This document shows, piece by piece, positions 1 to 7,185 of a DNA stretch of 64,000 nucleotides (position 1 is the stretch's first letter; every line of letters begins with the position of its first letter). The translations under genes and the position numbers were made by a program. The DNA is taken from assembly GCA_937926785.1 (NCBI GenBank), contig CALBBQ010000014.1, positions 1 to 64,000 on the forward strand, in the 5' to 3' direction. This DNA is from an uncultured Bacteroidales bacterium (GTDB lineage: Bacteria; Bacteroidota; Bacteroidia; Bacteroidales; Tenuifilaceae). A model generated the notes under the pieces. The model made no database searches and was not told the origin of the DNA. It worked only from the letters and a program-made list of their open reading frames with translations.

Positions 1-97
1 CCTCCTCCATGCCGTCCATCAGGCCGGTGGTGGTTTCGGGGTCGTGGATTAAACCCCACTGGTACTTGTACAGGGCGGTGCCGGTTGAATAGTCCAT
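1..97 (-). CDS. Partial ORF at left edge, metalloprotease-toxin-like C-terminal fragment
   Basis: An ATG at 97 opens a frame that runs off the left edge. It encodes 32 visible residues starting MDYSTGTALYKYQW. The frame is also open upstream of the ATG, adding PQGSTQNL, back to a stop at 139-137. The combined motif (GST-x-NLMDY-x-x-GT-x-L-x-KYQW-x-x-IH-x-PE) resembles, from memory, the region just after the zinc-binding motif in large Bacteroidota metalloprotease or Rhs-type proteins. Such proteins would have hundreds of residues before this point, so this is either a short gene or a 5'-truncated remnant. A TATCTTTA sequence at 129-122 could be a -10-like element for a short gene. Function is not assignable. 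Confidence 0.4.
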   Translation of the reverse strand, partial: MDYSTGTALYKYQWGLIHDPETTTGLMDGMEE

Positions 98-189
98 AAG
101 GTTTTGTGTGCTGCCTTGGGGTAAAGATACGAAATTTTAGAATGGCAACCCATCAATAGCAATAAAACTATCAACCACCAACCATTAGC

Positions 190-206
190 TATATTTGCTA
201 CATTTG
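190..206 (+). promoter_or_regulatory. Putative dapD promoter -7 elements
   Basis: Two overlapping-range matches to the Bacteroidota -7 consensus TAnnTTTG lie just upstream of dapD: TATATTTG at 190-197 and TACATTTG at 199-206. No good TTG -33 element is visible, so which one is used is unclear. Either would give a very short leader before the ATG at 223. Confidence 0.45.
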
Positions 207-222
207 TCCAAAACATGTTAAC

Positions 223-1041
223 ATGTATAAAGATATCAAATTACTTATTGAACAGTGCTGGGATAACCGCGATTTGCTTAGTAAGTCTCAGTATCGCGAA
301 GCTGTTGAAGCGGTTGTTGGGTTGCTCGATAGGGGTCTGCTCAGGGTTGCAGAGCCCGTGGGTAACGAGTGGATTGTTAATGAGTGGGTAAAAAAGGCGG
401 TGCTGATGTACTTTCCCCTTCGTAACCTTGAGGTGGTAGAAGCCGGAGCGCTCGAGTTTTACGATAAAATACCTTTGAAACGAAACTTTCAGGAACTCGG
501 GGTTAGAGTGGTACCGCATGCCGTGGCACGCTACGGGAGCTATCTGGCACGGGGCGTAGTGATGATGCCATCTTATGTTAACATTGGTGCCTATGTTGAT
601 GAGGGCACCATGGTGGATACCTGGGCTACCGTTGGTTCGTGTGCCCAAATTGGCAGGGGAGTGCACCTTAGCGGCGGAGTGGGTATTGGTGGTGTGCTTG
701 AGCCCGTTCAGGCTGCACCGGTTATTGTGGAGGATGGATGCTTCATAGGTTCACGCTGCATACTGGTTGAAGGGGTGCGGGTAGGCCGCGAGGCCGTTCT
801 GGGTGCCAATGTAGTTATAACGCAGTCAACCAAAATTATCGATGTGTCGGGCAGTGAGCCGGTTGAGTACAAGGGGTACGTTCCTGAGCGTTCAGTGGTT
901 ATTCCGGGGTCATACCCAAAACGGTTTCCGGCCGGCGAGTATAGTGTGTCGTGCGCGCTTATCATTGGGAAGCGCAAGGAGTCGACCGACCTTAAGACAT
1001 CGCTGAACAATGCTTTGCGCGATTTTGGGGTAAGCGTTTAA
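223..1041 (+). CDS. dapD: 2,3,4,5-tetrahydropyridine-2,6-dicarboxylate N-succinyltransferase
   Basis: DapD transfers succinyl from succinyl-CoA to tetrahydrodipicolinate in the succinylase branch of lysine and diaminopimelate synthesis in the cytoplasm. The 272 residues match the family length (about 275). Residues 100-200 show the left-handed beta-helix hexapeptide pattern, with PSYVNIGAYVDEGTMVDTWA and VEDGCFIGSRCILVEGVRVG. The C-terminus ends in the usual region supplying CoA contacts. The start at 223 is in frame with the N-terminal helical domain (YKDIKLLIEQCW). The ATG at 215 is out of frame. The gene appears monocistronic, with the next gene about 100 bp away behind its own -7 element. 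Confidence 0.96.
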   Translation: MYKDIKLLIEQCWDNRDLLSKSQYREAVEAVVGLLDRGLLRVAEPVGNEWIVNEWVKKAVLMYFPLRNLEVVEAGALEFYDKIPLKRNFQELGVRVVPHAVARYGSYLARGVVMMPSYVNIGAYVDEGTMVDTWATVGSCAQIGRGVHLSGGVGIGGVLEPVQAAPVIVEDGCFIGSRCILVEGVRVGREAVLGANVVITQSTKIIDVSGSEPVEYKGYVPERSVVIPGSYPKRFPAGEYSVSCALIIGKRKESTDLKTSLNNALRDFGVSV

Positions 1042-1108
1042 CATATCTTAAGTGTTCAAAATCAACCTGTAAATAGATTGAAATCGGGAAAGGTATTCCG
1101 AAATGTAT

Positions 1109-1116
1109 TACCTTTG
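1109..1116 (+). promoter_or_regulatory. Putative promoter of transketolase operon
   Basis: TACCTTTG matches the Bacteroidota -7 consensus and lies 32 bp before the ATG of the transketolase N-terminal subunit. A TTG at 1078-1080 is farther away than the usual 18-21 nt spacing, so support rests on the -7 element and position. Confidence 0.4.
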
Positions 1117-1148
1117 CCAATCGAATACCCAGATTAAATTGGACATTA

Positions 1149-1994
1149 ATGGCAGATATTGATTTTTTGAAGAAGATGGCGGCACAGGTTCGCCGCGATG
1201 TAATCCGGATGGTTCACAAACCTCAGAGCGGCCACCCCGGTGGGTCGTTGGGTTGTGCCGATTTTTTCACAGCGCTATACTTTGAGGTGCTGAACATAAA
1301 CCCCAAAAGCTTCACCATGGATGGAATTGGCGAGGATATTTTCTTCCTTTCTAATGGTCACTTGTCGGCCGCCTGGTACAGCGTGCTGGCTCGCAGGGGG
1401 TATTTCGATATATCTGAACTGTCAACCTTTAGGCTTATTAACTCCCGCTTACAGGGGCATCCTACTCCGGCCGAGCACTTACCTGGTATTAGGGTAGCCT
1501 CAGGGTCGCTCGGACAAGGGCTATCCGTTGCTTGTGGTGCCGCCCTGGCAAAAAAGTTAAATGCCGATAAACATTTGGTTTACTCGCTTCATGGCGATGG
1601 GGAACTCCAGGAGGGACAAATATGGGAGGCAGCCCTTTTTGCTGCAGCAAAAAAGATAGATAACCTCATAGCTACCATCGATTACAACGGGAAGCAAATA
1701 GATGGACCGGTTGATGAGGTGGTAACATTAGGCGACCTTCGCTCTAAATGGCTTGCATTTGGCTGGGAGGTGCTGGAAACCAACGGAAACAGCATGGAAC
1801 AGCTATTGCAAACCCTTGACCAGGCAAAGTTGCTAACCGGAAAAGGAAAGCCTATAGTAATACTCATGCGGACTGAAATGGGTATGGGTGTCGATTTTAT
1901 GATGGGTACACACAAGTGGCACGGCAAAGCCCCCAACGATGAGGAATTTAATCGGGCTATTGCACAGCTGCCCGAAACCATAGGCGACTTTTAA
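1149..1994 (+). CDS. Transketolase, N-terminal (TPP-binding) subunit
   Basis: This is the first half of a split transketolase, which moves two-carbon ketol units between sugar phosphates in the non-oxidative pentose phosphate pathway. Diagnostic motifs are GHPGGSLG near residue 28, LSNGHLSAAWY near 67 and the thiamine-diphosphate motif beginning GDGELQEGQIWEA at 149 and closing with IDYNGKQIDG near 180. At 281 residues it covers only the Pyr/PP N-terminal domain. The matching C-terminal subunit is at 2464. A methylglyoxal synthase homologue lies between the halves, 27 bp downstream. The two subunits are expected to assemble into the active enzyme. Confidence 0.95.
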   Translation: MADIDFLKKMAAQVRRDVIRMVHKPQSGHPGGSLGCADFFTALYFEVLNINPKSFTMDGIGEDIFFLSNGHLSAAWYSVLARRGYFDISELSTFRLINSRLQGHPTPAEHLPGIRVASGSLGQGLSVACGAALAKKLNADKHLVYSLHGDGELQEGQIWEAALFAAAKKIDNLIATIDYNGKQIDGPVDEVVTLGDLRSKWLAFGWEVLETNGNSMEQLLQTLDQAKLLTGKGKPIVILMRTEMGMGVDFMMGTHKWHGKAPNDEEFNRAIAQLPETIGDF

Positions 1995-2021
1995 GTATCA
2001 ACGCACAAAACAAAAAACACT

Positions 2022-2423
2022 ATGCAAAACATTGCCCTCATTGCTCACGATGCCAAGAAACCTGAACTGGCACGCTTTCTCAAGGAGCACGAAGATTGGT
2101 TACCCGGGGTAAACCTGCTGGCAACCGGACGAACTGCTGAGTTTCTTGAAGAACAGGGCATAAAGTGTCGCCACCTGAGCCCTGGACAGTCGGGTGGGTA
2201 TAACGAGATTACTGGAATGATTGAGCGTGGCGAGGTGGATATCGTAATTTTCCTGCGCGACCACAAGGTGGTTCAGCCCCATCACGAGGATATCCGTCGG
2301 TTGCTTGAGGCCTGTAACGTGAAAAACATTCCCTTGGCCACCAACAAGGCAACCGCCGAACTGGTAATTCTTGGACTTATCCGCAAGGAAGCCATAGAGC
2401 GTATGAAACGTAATGTTGATTAA
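2022..2423 (+). CDS. mgsA: Methylglyoxal synthase family protein with altered catalytic site
   Basis: MgsA converts dihydroxyacetone phosphate to methylglyoxal and phosphate, a bypass of lower glycolysis. The fold signature is clear: IALIAHD at the start, LATGRTAEF, VIFLRD, QPHHED and IPLATNKATAELVI, and 133 residues is near the family length. Aligned to E. coli MgsA, Asp91, His98 and Asp101 are kept (here Asp80, His87, Asp90). The catalytic base Asp71 of the GGDQQ motif is replaced by Tyr60 in SGGYNEIT, with one extra residue before the GG. The normal activity is therefore doubtful. It sits between the two transketolase halves, in the same operon. Family membership is secure; function is not. 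Confidence 0.82.
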   Translation: MQNIALIAHDAKKPELARFLKEHEDWLPGVNLLATGRTAEFLEEQGIKCRHLSPGQSGGYNEITGMIERGEVDIVIFLRDHKVVQPHHEDIRRLLEACNVKNIPLATNKATAELVILGLIRKEAIERMKRNVD

Positions 2424-2463
2424 TGGTATTAAACTTTTTCTGAATTGATTATTTTTTATAAGG

Positions 2464-3414
2464 ATGAAATACACTTCAACAGGTAATAAGGATACCCGCT
2501 CTGGTTTTGGTGCAGGGCTTCATGAGCTGGGGCGTAAAAACCCAAACGTGGTGGCACTTTGTGCCGACCTGGTGGGCTCCCTTAAAATGGACGACTTTAT
2601 CAAGGAGAACCCCGATCGTTTTTTTCAGGTGGGTATTGCCGAGGCCAACATGATTGGCCTGGCAGCCGGCCTCACCATTGGCGGTAAGATACCCTTTGCC
2701 GGCACTTTTGCTGCTTTTGCTACCGGTAGGGTTTACGATCAGATACGCCAGAGCGTGGCCTACTCCAACAAAAACGTTAAAATCTGCGCCTCTCATGCTG
2801 GCCTCACCCTGGGCGAGGATGGTGCTACCCACCAGATGCTCGAGGACATTGGGCTCATGAAGATGTTGCCCAACATGACGGTTATTGTCCCCTGCGATTA
2901 CAATCAAACCAAGGCAGCCACCTTGGCCATTGCCGAGCATGTTGGCCCGGTTTACCTCAGGTTTGGCCGTCCGGCCGTACCCAACTTTACTCCCGCCGAT
3001 CAAAAGTTCGAGATAGGTAAAGCCCAGCTGCTGAACGAGGGCATACAGGTGAGTATCTTTGCAACCGGCCACCTGGTTTGGAAAGCGCTTGAGGCAGCCG
3101 ATGTTTTGGAACAAAAAGGCATTTCGGCTGAGGTCATCAATATACACACCATAAAACCGCTCGACGAAAAGGCCATTCTGCATTCCGTAGCCAAAACCGG
3201 TTGCGCAGTTAGTGCCGAGGAGCACATGATGCATGGCGGTTTGGGCGACAGCATCGCGCAGCTACTGGCGCGTAAACACCCCGCACCCATGGAGATGGTA
3301 GCCGTAAACGATGTTTTTGGCGAAAGCGGTACCCCTAACGATCTTATGGTAAAGTACGGGCTCGACACCCCAAACATTGTTGAGGCAGCCCTTAAGGTTT
3401 TAGCGCGTAAGTAG
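2464..3414 (+). CDS. Transketolase, C-terminal subunit
   Basis: This is the second half of the split transketolase, carrying the pyrimidine-binding and C-terminal domains. It shows [20 protein letters not shown] near the start, the conserved glutamate region [17 protein letters not shown] near residue 58, and [20 protein letters not shown]. At 316 residues it fits the family. It follows mgsA by 40 bp and precedes the sigma factor gene by 17 bp, so the four genes may share a transcript. It should pair with the product of 1149-1994. Confidence 0.95.
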   Translation: MKYTSTGNKDTRSGFGAGLHELGRKNPNVVALCADLVGSLKMDDFIKENPDRFFQVGIAEANMIGLAAGLTIGGKIPFAGTFAAFATGRVYDQIRQSVAYSNKNVKICASHAGLTLGEDGATHQMLEDIGLMKMLPNMTVIVPCDYNQTKAATLAIAEHVGPVYLRFGRPAVPNFTPADQKFEIGKAQLLNEGIQVSIFATGHLVWKALEAADVLEQKGISAEVINIHTIKPLDEKAILHSVAKTGCAVSAEEHMMHGGLGDSIAQLLARKHPAPMEMVAVNDVFGESGTPNDLMVKYGLDTPNIVEAALKVLARK

Positions 3415-3431
3415 GTCGATCGGATTTCCCC

Positions 3432-3980
3432 ATGAGCAACCATTCCGACAGCGAGCTGCTTGCCATGTTTCGTAACCCCGATACGAAACATTACGCTTTC
3501 AACCTGCTGGTCAGGAAGTATCAGGAACGGTTGTACTGGCATATCCGTAAAATTGTTATCAGCCACGATGATGCCGACGATGTAATACAAAACACCTTCC
3601 TAAAGGTATGGGGGGGCCTAGATACCTTTCGCGAGGATTCGCAGATTTTTACCTGGCTGTATCGGATTGCCACCAACGAGGCGTTAACGTTCCTCAAAAA
3701 GAAACGCACCAAGTACCTGCTACCCCTGGTGGATGTTGAGCAGCAGCTCATGCGAACCCTTGAGGGCGATCCGTTTATCGATGGCGACGATACCCAGCTC
3801 AAGCTGCAAAAGGCTATCCTTAAGCTACCTGAAAAGCAGCGTGTGGTTTTTAACATGAAATACTTTGAAGAGATGAAGTACGAGGAGATGTCCGAAATTT
3901 TGGGTACCTCGGTGGGGGCATTAAAGGCATCGTTCCATCATGCCGTCAAAAAAATTGAAAAATTTTTAGAGGAGGATTAA
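3432..3980 (+). CDS. ECF-type RNA polymerase sigma factor
   Basis: This is a 182-residue sigma-70 family protein of the extracytoplasmic-function class. The sigma2 region spans about residues 20-90, with the -10 recognition stretch DADDVIQNTFLKVWGGLDTF. Sigma4 is at about 125-180, with LPEKQRVVFNMKYFEEMKYE followed by the helix-turn-helix EEMSEILGTSVGALKASFHH. It starts 17 bp after transketolase. Two small envelope-related genes follow (4051 and 4470), an arrangement typical of a sigma factor with its regulator and a periplasmic target. The signal it answers to is not visible. Confidence 0.93.
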   Translation: MSNHSDSELLAMFRNPDTKHYAFNLLVRKYQERLYWHIRKIVISHDDADDVIQNTFLKVWGGLDTFREDSQIFTWLYRIATNEALTFLKKKRTKYLLPLVDVEQQLMRTLEGDPFIDGDDTQLKLQKAILKLPEKQRVVFNMKYFEEMKYEEMSEILGTSVGALKASFHHAVKKIEKFLEED

Positions 3981-4050
3981 ACCTCCGACTAAACCGTTAA
4001 TCATAAGTTTAGATGATATTGCAACAGCTCAGAATAAGGAGGAAATGGAG

Positions 4051-4473
4051 ATGAAAACCAAAAAGTTCGACAAAAAGTTACCCTTTAGGGTGCCCGAAGG
4101 ATACTTCGATGAGCTTCCCATGAGGGTACAGGAGCGCGTTGCGGCTTCGCAGAACAAAGAGGTAAAAAACGGCTGGGTTACACTCCGTTCGCAGTTGGCT
4201 TTTGCTGCTGGGTTTGCATTTATGGCATTGCTCAGCTATCTGGGCTACTACATGGCTCGCCCCCTTGGCCACAAGCCTGAAAAAACCGACTACGTGGAAA
4301 TAGTTAGCCGAACCATTTACGATTTCGACGATATTGACCTTTACCGCGCCATCGAACAGAAAAAACGAACCGATAGCATTAAGCAAGCCATGCAGAATGT
4401 TCCCCATCGTTTCTACATCCGAAGCAGCAACTGCATTACTATAATTGACGAAAAGAAAGAGGTTAATCCATGA
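4051..4473 (+). CDS. Single-pass membrane protein, possible anti-sigma partner
   Basis: This small protein has a basic N-terminus (MKTKKFDKKLPFRVPEGYFD), a cytoplasmic stretch, one membrane segment at about residues 50-71 (LAFAAGFAFMALLSYLGYYM) and a polar C-terminal tail. The PEGYFDELP motif is common in Bacteroidota genes placed directly after an ECF sigma gene. An anti-sigma or sigma-accessory role is inferred from this position only, since no zinc-binding anti-sigma motif is seen. I prefer the ATG at 4051, because AGGAGG at 4037-4042 is 8 bp from it and only 2 bp from the alternative ATG at 4045. It overlaps the next gene as ATGA. Confidence 0.7.
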   Translation: MKTKKFDKKLPFRVPEGYFDELPMRVQERVAASQNKEVKNGWVTLRSQLAFAAGFAFMALLSYLGYYMARPLGHKPEKTDYVEIVSRTIYDFDDIDLYRAIEQKKRTDSIKQAMQNVPHRFYIRSSNCITIIDEKKEVNP

Positions 4474-4910
4474 GGCACTTGCTAAAACTTTTGTTCCTAT
4501 TAACAATTATTGCCGTTGGCCACAGAGCTTTCTCGCAAACCGAAACCGATAAAGCCCTGAAGGCTGAGAAGATTGCCTTTCTAACAAAAAAACTTGAGCT
4601 CACTGCCGACGAGGCAAAAGTTTTCTGGCCCATCTACGATGAGTACTGGGAAAAAAAGAACAAAATACTGAACGAACGATATAAACTGGCCAACGATTTC
4701 ATCCAAAACATCAATAACCTCTCCGATAAGGAGATCGTTGACTATACAAACCGTTACGTGGAATCGCAAAAGCGCGAAGCCGATCTGATTGCCGAGTACA
4801 ACAAACGGCTCCTTCTGGTTTTACCACCCAAAAAAGTCATGCTGCTGTACCAATCCAACTACGAGTTCAAAAACTATCTGCTCCAGAAAGTTCAGGAATC
4901 AAAAAAGTAA
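4470..4910 (+). CDS. Secreted helical protein, Spy/CpxP-like
   Basis: This is a 146-residue protein with a signal peptide (LLKLLFLLTIIAVGHRAFSQ, cleavage near residue 22). It is otherwise all-helical and charged. The stretch LTKKLELTADEAKVFWPIYD resembles the helical repeat of periplasmic Spy/CpxP-type chaperone or sensor proteins found downstream of sigma factors in Bacteroidota. Translation is coupled to the preceding membrane protein through an ATGA overlap at 4470-4473. It may sense or buffer envelope stress as the output of the sigma factor at 3432; this is inferred from context. Confidence 0.72.
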   Translation: MRHLLKLLFLLTIIAVGHRAFSQTETDKALKAEKIAFLTKKLELTADEAKVFWPIYDEYWEKKNKILNERYKLANDFIQNINNLSDKEIVDYTNRYVESQKREADLIAEYNKRLLLVLPPKKVMLLYQSNYEFKNYLLQKVQESKK

Positions 4911-4920
4911 ATTATTTCTC

Positions 4921-4949
4921 TTGTAAATTTTAACTTTTTTTTACATTTG
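4921..4949 (+). promoter_or_regulatory. Promoter of SiaC-family gene
   Basis: TTG at 4921-4923 is followed after 18 nt by TACATTTG at 4942-4949, a good match to the Bacteroidota TTG/TAnnTTTG promoter. It places the transcription start near 4955, which argues against a TTG start codon there and for the ATG at 4970. Confidence 0.65.
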
Positions 4950-4969
4950 TCCGGTTGAATTTAAAATTT

Positions 4970-5386
4970 ATGGAAGCGATGGTTAGCGAGGAGAGAATAG
5001 TTGATTTTGTTGATTTGTACATACCGGCAACAACCGAAACCCCTGAGATTAAGTGCGAAAAGCAAACCGGAAAGTTAACCATGGTGGGTAATCTTATTCC
5101 CAGCGATCCGCAATCGTTTTTTGCCCCTGTGAACAGGTGGCTACAAACCTACACTACAAGCTACTCCCCTCAATCCATTACAGTGGAACTATACCTCACC
5201 TTCATCAATGGTTGTTCTGAGCGTCACCTGGGCAAAATTTTTAAAAACCTTGAGGAGTTACACCAAAAAGGGATTAAGGTGAAAATTATTTGTCACTACG
5301 AGAGCGAGGATCCCGATATGAAGGAGTGGGGAAAGGATTTGAGCATGGCACTCCTGGTTCCTGTTGAACTTATTGAAATCAACTAG
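4970..5386 (+). CDS. DUF1987 / SiaC-family regulatory phosphoprotein
   Basis: This 138-residue protein matches the SiaC (DUF1987) family: IPATTETPEIKCE, then SFFAPVNRWLQTY, a central strand-helix segment and the C-terminal HYESEDPDMKEWGKDL. Family members act as anti-anti-regulators controlled by phosphorylation at a conserved Ser/Thr cluster (NTSS-like) and partner with SiaB kinases and SiaA phosphatases to tune diguanylate cyclases. Here the cluster reads NGCS at residues 80-83, so the usual threonine is missing. No SiaA, SiaB or GGDEF gene lies nearby. The start at 4970 is chosen because the upstream TTG at 4955 coincides with the predicted transcription start. Confidence 0.82.
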   Translation: MEAMVSEERIVDFVDLYIPATTETPEIKCEKQTGKLTMVGNLIPSDPQSFFAPVNRWLQTYTTSYSPQSITVELYLTFINGCSERHLGKIFKNLEELHQKGIKVKIICHYESEDPDMKEWGKDLSMALLVPVELIEIN

Positions 5387-5410
5387 TATTAACAGTTTTA
5401 GATACCCTTA

Positions 5411-5436
5411 AGCAAGGCTTATGCCTTGCTTTTATT
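5411..5436 (+). terminator. Rho-independent terminator
   Basis: A perfect 8-bp stem AGCAAGGC (5411-5418) / GCCTTGCT (5423-5430) with a 4-nt loop is followed by a T-rich run. It ends the SiaC-family transcript before the sufE promoter. Confidence 0.85.
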
Positions 5437-5463
5437 TTATGCATACCATGCTGGCAAATCGAT

Positions 5464-5471
5464 TATATTTG
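5464..5471 (+). promoter_or_regulatory. Putative sufE promoter -7 element
   Basis: TATATTTG matches the Bacteroidota -7 consensus, 14 bp before the sufE ATG and just after a terminator. No clear TTG element is seen at the expected distance upstream. Confidence 0.45.
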
Positions 5472-5485
5472 CAAAAAAATAAGCC

Positions 5486-5917
5486 ATGACCATAAATCAG
5501 ATACAGGACAGTATAGTTGAGGAGTTTAGCGTATTCGATAACTGGATGGACCGGTACCAGCAGCTGATTGAGTATGGAAAGGACCTGCCCCCAATAGATG
5601 ATCGTAAGCGCACCGAGCAGTACCTGATACAGGGTTGCCAGAGCAAGGTGTGGCTCGATGCCGAGCTGCGCGAGGGGAAAGTCTTTTTTACCGCCGATAG
5701 CGATGCCATCATCACCAAGGGTATTGTTGCGCTGCTCATTAAGGTTATGTCCGGCCGAACACCCGACGAGATTCTGAATGCCGACCTTTACTTTATCGAT
5801 AAAATTGGACTAAAGGAAAACCTTTCCCCAACCCGTAGTAACGGGTTGGTTGCCATGGTTAAGCAGATGCGAATGTACGCCCTGGCTTTCAAATCGAAAT
5901 CCGAGAGCAACAGCTAA
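5486..5917 (+). CDS. sufE: SufE family cysteine desulfuration protein
   Basis: SufE accepts persulfide sulfur from the cysteine desulfurase SufS and passes it to the Fe-S scaffold. The conserved cysteine is Cys51 in the motif LIQGCQSKVWL. The preceding acidic segment and the C-terminal LSPTRSNGLVAMVKQM are family hallmarks. The length of 143 residues is typical. No other suf genes are adjacent, but the next gene (5961) belongs to the SufT/DUF59 family, so the pair forms a small Fe-S assembly unit. Confidence 0.93.
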   Translation: MTINQIQDSIVEEFSVFDNWMDRYQQLIEYGKDLPPIDDRKRTEQYLIQGCQSKVWLDAELREGKVFFTADSDAIITKGIVALLIKVMSGRTPDEILNADLYFIDKIGLKENLSPTRSNGLVAMVKQMRMYALAFKSKSESNS

Positions 5918-5960
5918 ACCTTACCATCTCATTTCTGTTTCTACATTTAAAAACTGAGCT

Positions 5961-6275
5961 ATGCGCGACGAGCTGGAAATTCAAACCGATATTGTGAAAA
6001 CTCTTAAAGGGGTTTTTGACCCTGAAATACCCGTAAACATTTACGATCTGGGGTTGATCTATGAGGTTGATATTGATGATAACCGAAAGGTAACCATCAC
6101 CATGACCCTTACGGCTCCCAATTGCCCCCTGGCCGACCAGGTGGTTGAGGAGGTTCAGCAAAAGGTGGCCAAAATTGATGGGGTATCGGATGTTGAGGTT
6201 CGCCTTACCTTTGATCCGCCCTGGGATAAAAGCCGCATGAGCGACGAGGCCATGCTGGAGCTCGGATTTCTCTAA
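5961..6275 (+). CDS. DUF59 (MIP18/SufT-like) Fe-S assembly protein
   Basis: This is a 104-residue single-domain protein of the MIP18/PaaD family, implicated in Fe-S cluster maturation. Diagnostic features are the DPEIPVNIYDLGLIYEV motif at about residues 20-36 and the TAPNCPLADQV loop with its conserved cysteine near residue 55. It ends in LTFDPPWDKSRMSDEA, the usual family terminus. It lies 43 bp after sufE and 10 bp before a DMT permease gene. The SufT role is inferred from family and neighbour. Confidence 0.9.
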   Translation: MRDELEIQTDIVKTLKGVFDPEIPVNIYDLGLIYEVDIDDNRKVTITMTLTAPNCPLADQVVEEVQQKVAKIDGVSDVEVRLTFDPPWDKSRMSDEAMLELGFL

Positions 6276-6285
6276 CACTAAGGCA

Positions 6286-7185
6286 ATGACTGCCAAAAGC
6301 CAAAGCCGTGCCTATTTTTTTGCCTCGTTTGTTGTGCTTTTCTGGGGCACCTCAGCCACGGCTTTTAAAATTGGATTAAAATATGTTGAGCCCATTCAGC
6401 TGCTTTTCTGGTCTTCGCTATCAGCCTCCATCATTCTTTTTATTATCCTTACATTGCAGCAAAAGCTCAGGTTGCTTACAAAATGGAGCACCAAGGATTT
6501 GCTTCTCTCTCTTGCCCAGGCTACCCTAAACCCTTTTCTCTACTACCTGGTGCTATTCAAGGCATACAGCCTTCTACCGGCACAGGTAGCCCAACCGCTA
6601 AACTACATTTGGCCCATTGTGCTGGTTGTAATGGCCGCTCTCATTCTGAAACATCCCTTACGCATTACAGATATCGTTGCCTTGTTGATAAGCCTTTTGG
6701 GCGTGGCATTCATCTCATCGCAGGGAAACATCAACATTTTTGCAAAGTCAAACCCCTATGGAGTGCTTCTGGCAATCGGGAGCTCGGTTATTTGGGCTGG
6801 TTTCTGGATTGTTAACATGTACGACAAGCATCGCGATGAGGTGGTAAAGCTCTTTGTCAGCTTCACGCTTGCCACCCTGTTTACAATGGTTTATATGGCA
6901 TTTAGCAAGCATATGCCTGTGGTAAACCTACCTGGTTTAGCAGCATCGGCCTACATTGGTGCTTTTGAAATGGGAATCACCTTTGTGCTTTGGCTTAAGG
7001 CCTTGAACAGTGCAACCAACACAGCCAGGCTTGGGAATTTTTCGTATCTTGTACCGTTCGTTGCATTGGTGTTCATTAGCCTTGTTCTGAACGAAATCAT
7101 TGTTTGGACCACACTTTTGGGTTTGTCGCTAATCATTGGTGCCATTGTGTTTCAGCAAATGTTAACCAACAAAATAAAGTCATGA
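6286..7185 (+). CDS. DMT (EamA) family transporter
   Basis: This is an inner-membrane permease of the drug/metabolite transporter superfamily, 299 residues with about ten hydrophobic segments. They form two EamA repeats (roughly residues 8-145 and 158-292). The first repeat shows VLFWGTSATAFKIGLKYVEP and the loop LPAQVAQPLNYIWPIVLV; the second shows WAGFWIVNMYDK. The substrate cannot be told from sequence. It follows the DUF59 gene by 10 bp, and its TGA stop overlaps the ATG of the S41 protease gene (ATGA at 7182-7185). Confidence 0.9.
   Translation: MTAKSQSRAYFFASFVVLFWGTSATAFKIGLKYVEPIQLLFWSSLSASIILFIILTLQQKLRLLTKWSTKDLLLSLAQATLNPFLYYLVLFKAYSLLPAQVAQPLNYIWPIVLVVMAALILKHPLRITDIVALLISLLGVAFISSQGNINIFAKSNPYGVLLAIGSSVIWAGFWIVNMYDKHRDEVVKLFVSFTLATLFTMVYMAFSKHMPVVNLPGLAASAYIGAFEMGITFVLWLKALNSATNTARLGNFSYLVPFVALVFISLVLNEIIVWTTLLGLSLIIGAIVFQQMLTNKIKS

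Noticed and set aside
2476..3234. Open minus-strand frame of about 250 codons opposite transketolase C-terminal subunit
   Set aside because: Antisense to a strongly conserved enzyme; its composition is what the codon bias of the real gene would produce by chance.
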